Source: an uncultured Muribaculum sp. (GTDB taxonomy: Bacteria > Bacteroidota > Bacteroidia > Bacteroidales > Muribaculaceae). From it: DNA of 13,014 nt. Position 1 is the stretch's first letter; each line of letters begins with the position of its first letter. The DNA is taken from assembly GCA_910578785.1 (NCBI GenBank), contig CAJTSJ010000046.1, forward strand, positions 1 to 13,014, read 5' to 3'. A program made the translations under genes and the position numbers. The notes under the pieces were generated by a model, which did no database searches, was not told where the DNA came from, and saw only the letters and a program-made list of their open reading frames with translations. Positions 7,708 through 13,014 of the stretch are shown one piece after another.

Positions 7708-8611
7708 GATGTCCTCCTTTGCTTTTTGTGGCACGAGGATGTGCCAGTTGATAATTTTGTTTTAACTCTCGATACGTTATATGCGTATACACTTGCGTCG
7801 TGGCAAGTGATTGATGTCCTAAAAGTTGCTGTACGGAATGTAGGTCGGCGCCGTTGTTGAGCATGTCGGTGGCGAATGAATGACGCAACACATGCGGACT
7901 CTTGCGCTGGCATGTGGCGCATGTCTCAAGTTCGGAATGTACTACATTATAAATTAGTTTCCTATAGAGCGGTTCGCCGTTGGGTCTTACCAAAAGTTCT
8001 TTGGCCGGGCCGGCGGGAATGGTCTGCGTTTTAAGATGTCGGTATGTGTCAATCATTTCTGATAATTCTCTTCCGAATGGGATTATTCTTTCCTTATTAC
8101 GCTTTCCGAGCACTTTTAGTTCACCCTTGTTCGTGTCTATATCGGCATCTTCAAGTTGCTGTACTTCCGAACAACGTAGCCCGGTTTCGTAAATGAGCAT
8201 TATTATAAGCCGATTGCGTACCTTGACGAAGTCCGATACGTCAAGCTCGTTGTCGAGAATAGCCTCTGTTTCTGATTGGCGTACATAGACGGGTAGAGGC
8301 CGGTCGGTCTTGGCCAGGATAAGTTCCTGTGCCGGATTTTCTGCCATTCCTTTGCGTTTCATCATGAATCGGAAGAATGCGCGCAACGCCTGGACTTTGC
8401 GCCTTATGGTGCGTGGCGAATCGCCTTGTCTGGAGCGCGATGCAATCCAAAGTCTGAGGTCGTTGGTGGTGATGCTGCGGGGGTGTAGCTTTTCCGGCTG
8501 TGAGTCGGTGGCAAAATCGGCCCACTGATTAAGGTCGCGTCTATAAGCATCAACGGTGTGAGCTGAAAGATTCAACTCACACCGTATATATGTTAAGAAA
8601 GAGTTTAACAT
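7697..8611 (-). CDS. xerC: XerC-like tyrosine recombinase
   Basis: A 304-residue tyrosine recombinase with all catalytic residues in place: Arg146 (ETGLRCSE), Lys170 (LGKRN), His240 and Arg243 (PHVLRHSF), His266 (LLGHQSL) and nucleophile Tyr275 (TQVYTHI). The N-terminal SAM-like domain begins FLTYIRCELNLSAHTVDAYRRDL. Length fits XerC/XerD, which resolve chromosome dimers at dif; the XerC/XerD split cannot be settled from one sequence. It sits between rpsU and hpf on the same strand. I recall this rpsU-recombinase-hpf order from other Bacteroidetes. The start ATG has no SD and lies 4 nt after a 50-bp concentric inverted repeat. Its last codons contain the SD and start of hpf. Confidence 0.9.
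   Translation of the reverse strand: MLNSFLTYIRCELNLSAHTVDAYRRDLNQWADFATDSQPEKLHPRSITTNDLRLWIASRSRQGDSPRTIRRKVQALRAFFRFMMKRKGMAENPAQELILAKTDRPLPVYVRQSETEAILDNELDVSDFVKVRNRLIIMLIYETGLRCSEVQQLEDADIDTNKGELKVLGKRNKERIIPFGRELSEMIDTYRHLKTQTIPAGPAKELLVRPNGEPLYRKLIYNVVHSELETCATCQRKSPHVLRHSFATDMLNNGADLHSVQQLLGHQSLATTQVYTHITYRELKQNYQLAHPRATKSKGGHHGH
7713..7720 (-). promoter_or_regulatory. Strong Shine-Dalgarno of hpf, inside the xerC 3' end
   Basis: AAAGGAGG on the minus strand can form 8 uninterrupted pairs with the 16S 3' end CCUCCUUU and stops 5 nt before the hpf ATG. The same bases encode Lys-Gly-Gly near the XerC C-terminus (KGGHHGH). This site decides the hpf start. Confidence 0.85.
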
Positions 8612-8615
8612 TGTC

Positions 8616-8665
8616 TTATATTCGTTTACAGTCAGGCAACGTTGCCGTCTACATCACGAATATAA
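8616..8665. promoter_or_regulatory. 50-bp concentric inverted repeat in the rpsU-xerC gap
   Basis: Outer arms TTATATTCGT (8616-8625) and ACGAATATAA (8656-8665) are perfect 10-bp inverted repeats. The inner GGCAACGTTGCC (8635-8646) is a perfect 12-bp palindrome. Both share the same centre (8640.5), with unrelated 9-nt spacers on each side. It ends 4 nt before the xerC ATG. It could be an operator, a leader RNA hairpin limiting xerC translation, or an attenuator after rpsU; no U-tract follows, so a classical terminator is unlikely. Confidence 0.55.
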
Positions 8666-8711
8666 CTCTTTCTGTTGGTTTTTCCAAATAAAAATGGAGG
8701 AAATGTATGGA

Positions 8712-8903
8712 TTACTCCTCTACAGTACGAAGTTTCTGCACGTATACAGCCTTCATCATCTTCTTGCGGTTAGCGATGCTGGGCTTCTCAAATGCTTGAC
8801 GGCTACGAAGTTCCTTTACGATGCCGGTCTTTTCGAATTTACGCTTAAACTTCTTTAAAGCTTTTTCGATGTTTTCGCCTTCTTTAACTTGTACGATAAT
8901 CAT
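8712..8903 (-). CDS. rpsU: 30S ribosomal protein bS21
   Basis: A 63-residue basic ribosomal protein (MIIVQVKEGENIEKALKKFKRK...), the usual size and sequence style of bS21 in Bacteroidetes. bS21 sits on the 30S platform near the 16S 3' tail; in Bacteroidetes, with bS18 and bS6, it helps sequester the anti-SD. The start is placed at MIIVQVKEGE because the upstream in-frame extension is low-complexity leader and the promoter overlaps it. The leader is A-rich (AAACAAACTAAAA) with no SD. That is notable because published work reports very strong SDs before rpsU across Bacteroidota, used for autoregulation. First gene of the rpsU-xerC-hpf cluster. Confidence 0.95.
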   Translation of the reverse strand: MIIVQVKEGENIEKALKKFKRKFEKTGIVKELRSRQAFEKPSIANRKKMMKAVYVQKLRTVEE

Positions 8904-8951
8904 TTTTAGTTTGTTTATTTTAATTGTTTTTGAATTTGCTTTTTTGCGCGA

Positions 8952-8982
8952 CAAAATTACGCATTGTTTTCCATTTGGCAAA
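8952..8982 (-). promoter_or_regulatory. rpsU promoter, full Bacteroidetes consensus
   Basis: On the minus strand, TTTG (8982-8979), a 19-nt spacer, then TAATTTTG (8959-8952), a perfect match to TTTG-N19-TAnnTTTG. Predicted initiation is near 8945, giving an AT-rich leader of about 40 nt before the bS21 ATG. It probably drives rpsU, xerC and hpf. Confidence 0.8.
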
Positions 8983-9035
8983 ATTTTGTAGCTATAAAAA
9001 GTTCCAATTTAACGTGCAGGGTAACCTAAAGTGCC

Positions 9036-9740
9036 TTATTTGACGAATTTTCTTATCTCAGGTACTATGATGGCTTCCATTACTTCATATCCGGCATCGG
9101 TAGGATGCACGCCGTCGTTGGCATAAGCGGGGTTCAGGGCACGGTCTTCTCCGGTTACCATGGGCGTATAGTAGTCGACAAACGGTATGCCGTTTTCGTC
9201 GGCAAACGCTTTTATCGACTTATTGAGTTCCGCGATTTTGTCGGAGCTGTCTGTTATCGTCGGGTTCCACCTGAACTTTGCCGCGGGCAATACGGATGTC
9301 AGTATCACCTTTATGTCGTTGGCTTGGGCGAGTTGTACCATAGCCTTTATGTTGCGCATTGTGCGGGACTTGTCGTAATGGTGGGTGTTTTCGGCGACAT
9401 CGTTTGTGGCGCAGTTGATTACTACGAGTTTCGGTGTCAGGTTTATCACGTCCTCCGGAAATCTTGCAAGCATCTGGTAGGAGGTTTGTCCGCTTATGCC
9501 TCGTCCGATGAAGCCGTTTGATGTGAAAAAGTCCGGACGCATTTTAGCCCAGTTGTCAGTAATGGAATTTCCAAGGAACACGACTCTACGGCTGTTGTCC
9601 GGGTTGGACAGGACCTCGATGTTGGCGTTTTCATAACGTCCGAGCTGTTGCCAGTCTTTTTTGTCTTTTTTCTCCTGTGCTCCTGCCGAAAGGCATATGG
9701 CCAGTGCAAGCAGGCAAAGTGATTGTCTTAAGAGTGTCAT
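9036..9740 (-). CDS. Exported SGNH/GDSL-type hydrolase
   Basis: A 234-residue protein with a signal peptide (about 1-21, cleavage after AGA) and an SGNH hydrolase fold. Block I is FLGNSITDNW with catalytic Ser59; block II is GRGISGQTS (Gly81/Gly84); block III is INCATNDVAE with Asn113, where Ala replaces the usual Gly of GTND; block V is NDGVHPT with Asp209 and His212. Such enzymes are periplasmic or surface esterases, lipases or carbohydrate deacetylases; the substrate cannot be read here. Its start is 15 nt after the stop of the large exported protein upstream, so the two are probably co-transcribed. It ends before the rpsU promoter; no clear terminator is visible between them. No SD. Confidence 0.9.
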   Translation of the reverse strand: MTLLRQSLCLLALAICLSAGAQEKKDKKDWQQLGRYENANIEVLSNPDNSRRVVFLGNSITDNWAKMRPDFFTSNGFIGRGISGQTSYQMLARFPEDVINLTPKLVVINCATNDVAENTHHYDKSRTMRNIKAMVQLAQANDIKVILTSVLPAAKFRWNPTITDSSDKIAELNKSIKAFADENGIPFVDYYTPMVTGEDRALNPAYANDGVHPTDAGYEVMEAIIVPEIRKFVK

Positions 9741-9755
9741 TTATTTGTATTTAAG

Positions 9756-12059
9756 CTATTGATATAATATTGGTCTTGTGGGGACTAAACGGACTGATTG
9801 GTTGTACCATCGGTTGTAGGCGTTGTCAATGTCAAGAATCTGTTGCCATTTAGCGGCGGGAGCCATTATATTTTCGTAAAAAATAAGAGATTTTGTCACT
9901 TTAAGTCCTTCTTCGCATAACTCGCAGGCAACCGAAAACTCGCCGATGTCGTTTTTGACGGAGTAGGAGAGGCCCGGCAGTTGTTCCAGGTCAAAAACAT
10001 ATCCCTCCTGTGGCCTGACAATCAGATGGTCAACGTTGGTTTCCGCAAATATTGATATCGGAGTTACGCGCTCTTCTTTTTCGGTAATTGTATCCATCGG
10101 TTGATGACAGAGCTTGCCGATGTCAAGTATCAATGTGTCTTCGGCGTTATGCAATATGTCGGCCAACACATATTCCGCATTTATTATTATGTCCGGATTT
10201 TCTTTAGTAAAACCATAGCTGTCGATATTGTAACGATACAATTCCGGCATCTCGTATGTGCCGTGAAATAAATCGATTTCTATCTTTTTAATAGCGGATT
10301 TGGTGAATTTTAAATTCTCCTCTTCTTCGTGGCTTAAAACATCCGGATATTTTATTGACAAGGGTGAATTTATATCCTTATTTAAATGCTCCAACATAGC
10401 TTTCTCGTAATCGCCCATATATATTATGGGCTGGATGCCATATTTGGAGTACCCGTGGAAATTAGACGTCCTGGTCAACTTAACTAAATTTCCGTACGGC
10501 TCTGCTAATATATGATTCGTCACGGATGTTTCCGTCAAGGCGCTGTCAGGAATGGCGAAGCTCATTTTGCTTTTTTCCCTGTGTGTCGACTTGTCGGCCG
10601 GGAAAGCTTCTATTTCGCCGGTCGCACCTCTGAAGTACATGCTCGACAATTCGCCGGCAGGCGCGATGTAGGAAGGAAGTGTGTATATTGCTCCTGATTC
10701 CTTCAGAACGAGCATGAGATTGTATTGGCCGGGGGTCAATATGTTATCCCATCCGGCGGATGTCGACTTTGCCGTGAGCGCGTATTTGAATTCGATGTTG
10801 CATTGACGAAGCACATCTCCGAATTCGGCTAAGAATTGATGTTCGGCTGGTTCTAATTCGTTCAGGCTGTATGCCAAAATAGTGGCGTCAAATAGAAAAT
10901 CGGCCGCTTGTCGGTTGTTCCACTTCTTTGACTTAAGGTTGTTTTTTGCCTCTTTGACTGGATTTCCTTGGTACACTCCGAAAAGATATTTTATTCCGGA
11001 CTTCGCATTTGTACAACGAATGTCGAGTTGACGCCAGGCTTCATCTCTTACATTTTCGGGAGATGGGTTGGCATGTATTCCTTTCTTCCTTGCATATTCA
11101 GGAGTTAGTACGTTTTTAGGATTAAACAGGTCAACGAGCAAAATCGGGGTGTCAAGATATTTTAATGATAGCCTGTTGTCTGACCGCTGGCTGAACGGTA
11201 CATCATAGTGCAGATTGTGGGATTTGTCCTTGCCGATGCTGTCTGTCGGTTCGGGCATTCCATTGAGGGTTCGGTACTGCATGCTGAGATTTTTGTCGAT
11301 TTTTATGTCACCTGAGTGAGATAATATGGGGTATTCCGTTTTTGCCAGAATATAGAAGCTCCGCGGACCCTGATTTAATGCGCCCCGTTTCATTAAAAAG
11401 AAAACGTCGACACAGTCGCCTATCTTAAGTTCCGGTATGTTGATGGGCCTCGTCTCGAATACGGTAACAGGCTTTTTGCCTGCGTCGCCATATTCGTTGA
11501 GCATGGAGTCGAGCGCTATCTCCCTGATGTCGCCGTTGCGCTTTATTATCCTTATTCCGGCGGCTAAATCCTGCGCTAAGTCGGGCTCGTTTACCGGAAT
11601 GCGCGACGAACCGGTAAAATTCACTTCGTTCAGGTCCAAATTTTTAAATCTGTTAAGTGCCGTGGAGTCGTTTATGGCCACCAGCATGCGGGTCATATCG
11701 ACAGTAGTTATGTCTGCATCGGTCATATCGAGCGGAATGTGGATGCCCGCACTCGCGCCGATTCCGGCTCCGAGTGCACCGAAAGCAACACCTAAAGCAA
11801 TTCCGGCAAGTGCGTTTTTATTGATTTTTTCGCTTTTCTTTGATTCAATGCGGTTATATAGCGCAAGTATTACCGCCGATTCGTTTCTCATGGAGTCGGG
11901 TACGGTATAATTGTGGAAGGCGGGAGCGTCGGCGTTCCACACTTCCTGCTGTACATTATGCATCCAGTCGGTGTATTTGCTTAACGATTCTGCATTAGAC
12001 TGCATTATGGTCATAAGTGCCGACAAGAGGCAGACAAAAACTTTGGGATTAGCTGTCAT
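9756..12059 (-). CDS. Large exported protein, DUF3857/transglutaminase-like (degenerate), function unknown
   Basis: A 767-residue protein starting MTANPKVFVCLLSALMTIM, with a signal peptide probably cleaved after QSNA (about residue 23). The start at 12059 is chosen because a longer frame from a TTG at 12107 would begin inside the -7 box. The layout resembles DUF3857-transglutaminase proteins: an N-terminal beta-rich part with INIPELKIGD (about 206-215), like their 'IPxLKxGD' segment, then a helical region (about 384-440, LAEFGDVLRQCNIEFKYAL) where the transglutaminase core would be. The catalytic Cys-His-Asp triad is not evident. An Ala/Gly-rich hydrophobic stretch (about 83-105, ALAGIALGVAFGALGAGIG) is unusual. 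The family link is my inference and tentative. Co-transcribed with the SGNH hydrolase. Confidence 0.6.
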   Translation of the reverse strand: MTANPKVFVCLLSALMTIMQSNAESLSKYTDWMHNVQQEVWNADAPAFHNYTVPDSMRNESAVILALYNRIESKKSEKINKNALAGIALGVAFGALGAGIGASAGIHIPLDMTDADITTVDMTRMLVAINDSTALNRFKNLDLNEVNFTGSSRIPVNEPDLAQDLAAGIRIIKRNGDIREIALDSMLNEYGDAGKKPVTVFETRPINIPELKIGDCVDVFFLMKRGALNQGPRSFYILAKTEYPILSHSGDIKIDKNLSMQYRTLNGMPEPTDSIGKDKSHNLHYDVPFSQRSDNRLSLKYLDTPILLVDLFNPKNVLTPEYARKKGIHANPSPENVRDEAWRQLDIRCTNAKSGIKYLFGVYQGNPVKEAKNNLKSKKWNNRQAADFLFDATILAYSLNELEPAEHQFLAEFGDVLRQCNIEFKYALTAKSTSAGWDNILTPGQYNLMLVLKESGAIYTLPSYIAPAGELSSMYFRGATGEIEAFPADKSTHREKSKMSFAIPDSALTETSVTNHILAEPYGNLVKLTRTSNFHGYSKYGIQPIIYMGDYEKAMLEHLNKDINSPLSIKYPDVLSHEEEENLKFTKSAIKKIEIDLFHGTYEMPELYRYNIDSYGFTKENPDIIINAEYVLADILHNAEDTLILDIGKLCHQPMDTITEKEERVTPISIFAETNVDHLIVRPQEGYVFDLEQLPGLSYSVKNDIGEFSVACELCEEGLKVTKSLIFYENIMAPAAKWQQILDIDNAYNRWYNQSVRLVPTRPILYQ

Positions 12060-12104
12060 GATGGTATTTCCGGTTTTTGTGACGAATATCAAATTATAAG
12101 ATTC

Positions 12105-12112
12105 CAAAGATA
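12105..12112 (-). promoter_or_regulatory. Probable -7 element for the large exported protein operon
   Basis: TATCTTTG on the minus strand, exact TAnnTTTG, 45 nt before the ATG at 12059. No clear -33 TTTG at 19-21 nt. It explains why a TTG inside this box is not the start codon. Confidence 0.45.
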
Positions 12113-12156
12113 AGTATTATTTGTGGTATTTAGATGGGCTTAAGCTGTAAAATCAC

Positions 12157-12164
12157 TATTTTTG
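12157..12164 (+). promoter_or_regulatory. Probable -7 element for the PHP phosphatase gene
   Basis: TATTTTTG, exact TAnnTTTG, 18 nt before the ATG at 12183; predicted leader about 10-15 nt. The -33 region is weak and would overlap that of the divergent promoter on the other strand. Confidence 0.45.
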
Positions 12165-12182
12165 CAGTCAAAATTGCTGTAT

Positions 12183-12899
12183 ATGAATATCGAACTTGAT
12201 GTGCACACTCATACTGTGGCCAGCGGTCATGCATTCAGCACCTTGCAGGAGATGGCGATGGCCGCTTCGGAGAAAGGTCTAAAATTGCTTGGCATAACCG
12301 AGCATACGCCGTCCATACCCGGTACTTGCGAGCCTATTTATTTCCGTAATTTGCACGTAGTGCCACGGGTCATGTATGGTGTTGAGCTTATGCTTGGTGC
12401 GGAGATAAACGTTCTTGATGCTAAAGGTTCGCTTGATGTGGATGAAGATTTTATGTCCATGCTTGATCTTAGGATAGCCGGAGTCCACTCGCTTTGCTAC
12501 CGGAATGGCAGGAAGGAAGATAACACCGAAGGGTTGGTCCGTGTAATATCCAACCCCAATATAGATATAATCAGCCATCCGGGCGATGGTACGGCGTTGC
12601 TTGACTTCGAGCCTTTGGTCCTCGCGTCTAAGGAGCACCGAACGTTGCTTGAGATAAATAATAGCTCACTCAAACCTGTCAGGCATAAACTTGCCGCACG
12701 GGACAATAATCTCGAAATACTCAGATTGTGTAAGCGTTACGATGTCCCCGTCATACTTGGTAGCGACGCCCACATCTCTTTTGACATAGCTGATTATGGC
12801 TATTTGCGTCCTCTTTTGAATGACGTTGAATTTCCTGAAGGGCTGATTGTCAACCGTTCTGTCTCGGTGTTTAAATCGTACCTGGGGCGTGCGGAATGA
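12183..12899 (+). CDS. PHP-domain phosphatase (YcdX-like)
   Basis: A 238-residue PHP-superfamily metallohydrolase. The metal ligands match the trinuclear site of E. coli YcdX: His8 and His10 (DVHTHT), His16 (SGHAFST), His41 (TEHTP), Glu74 (GAEIN), His102 (GVHS), His132 (SHPGDG), and Asp195 and His197 (GSDAH). Length is typical. Phosphatase activity is expected; the physiological substrate is unknown. The start is ATG at 12183: an in-frame TTG at 12162 lies within the -7 promoter box and would not be transcribed. It is divergent from the large exported protein, and its TGA overlaps the ATG of a tiny ORF. No SD. Confidence 0.9.
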   Translation: MNIELDVHTHTVASGHAFSTLQEMAMAASEKGLKLLGITEHTPSIPGTCEPIYFRNLHVVPRVMYGVELMLGAEINVLDAKGSLDVDEDFMSMLDLRIAGVHSLCYRNGRKEDNTEGLVRVISNPNIDIISHPGDGTALLDFEPLVLASKEHRTLLEINNSSLKPVRHKLAARDNNLEILRLCKRYDVPVILGSDAHISFDIADYGYLRPLLNDVEFPEGLIVNRSVSVFKSYLGRAE

Positions 12900-12958
12900 G
12901 CTTGCTGATGCTTCGGCCGGCGGCCGGGTTTCTCGCGTTGTGTGCATTGGCGTTTTAG
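12896..12958 (+). CDS. Possible 20-residue hydrophobic peptide overlapping the PHP stop
   Basis: ATGA overlap with the PHP phosphatase stop; 20 codons to TAG. The product (MSLLMLRPAAGFLALCALAF) resembles a signal peptide or a single membrane helix. It could be a translationally coupled small protein, the remnant of a longer exported protein, or chance. I recognise no family. Confidence 0.25.
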   Translation: MSLLMLRPAAGFLALCALAF

Positions 12959-12971
12959 TTGTACTTTCAAA

Positions 12972-12994
12972 ATCGAAGTGCAAAAATCTTCGAT
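12972..12994. repeat. Short inverted repeat downstream of the PHP gene
   Basis: ATCGAAG and CTTCGAT, 7 bp, around a 9-nt loop. No T-tract follows on the plus strand, so it is only a weak terminator candidate. Confidence 0.2.
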
Positions 12995-13014
12995 ACATGA
13001 AATAGATTCACCTC

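Noticed and set aside
7708..7734. HPF start nine codons upstream
   Set aside because: The extra residues overlap the SD and XerC codons; the family N-terminus begins at MDINIKS.
8616..8665. dif-like Xer recombination site next to xerC
   Set aside because: In dif, the inner ends of the arms read TAA...TTA around a 6-bp centre. Here TTA/TAA are on the outside and the spacing is 30 bp, so the geometry does not fit.
12060..12107. Longer N-terminus for the large exported protein from a TTG at 12107
   Set aside because: The TTG lies in the -7 box and the later ATG gives a proper signal peptide.
12162..12182. Longer N-terminus for the PHP phosphatase from a TTG at 12162
   Set aside because: It overlaps the -7 box; the metal-binding DVHTHT motif sits normally after the ATG at 12183.
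1..13014. CRISPR array, tRNA or rRNA genes
   Set aside because: No regularly spaced direct repeats and no cloverleaf or rRNA-like sequence noticed by eye on either strand.

Overview
The window looks like chromosome of a Bacteroidales bacterium, most likely Muribaculaceae-like. The signs are A-rich leaders without Shine-Dalgarno (SD) sequences before almost every start, promoters of the Bacteroidetes type (TTTG, about 19-21 nt, TAnnTTTG), gene families typical of the order, and a dispersed hairpin-rich repeat I associate with these genomes. The family-level call is an impression from sequence style, not a computed placement.

Layout. Positions 1-52 carry what looks like the terminus of an IS3-type insertion sequence whose body lies left of the window. 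About 53-410 is non-coding and packed with small inverted repeats, probably a degenerate dispersed repeat. Ribonuclease Z (minus, 417-1337) and a diacylglycerol-kinase-family lipid kinase (plus, 1440-2417) are divergent. A compact plus-strand glycogen operon follows: GH133-type debranching enzyme (2583-4526), GT4 glycosyltransferase/glycogen synthase-like (4537-5799) and GH57 amylase-like protein with a coiled coil and Lys/Ala-rich tail (5859-7319). It ends at a strong bidirectional hairpin terminator (7337-7377), which also faces the convergent minus-strand cluster.

That cluster, in transcription order, is rpsU (bS21; 8903-8712), a XerC-like tyrosine recombinase (8611-7697) and hpf (ribosome hibernation factor; 7707-7414). 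A near-perfect promoter lies before rpsU, a 50-bp concentric dyad lies between rpsU and xerC, and hpf overlaps the end of xerC by 11 nt. Upstream of it, also on the minus strand, a two-gene unit encodes a large exported protein resembling DUF3857/transglutaminase-like proteins (12059-9756) and an exported SGNH/GDSL hydrolase (9740-9036). A PHP-family phosphatase (plus, 12183-12899) is divergent from it, and its stop overlaps the start of a tiny 20-codon ORF.

How the genes work together. The three glycogen genes can extend and trim alpha-glucans; no ADP-glucose synthase or phosphorylase is present here. The most interesting point is in the ribosome cluster: hpf is the only gene in the window with a strong SD sequence (AAAGGAGG, 5 nt from ATG). 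Bacteroidetes ribosomes normally ignore SD sequences because bS21 helps hide the anti-SD, and the bS21 gene heads this same cluster. This suggests a testable circuit in which bS21-deficient ribosomes preferentially make the hibernation factor.
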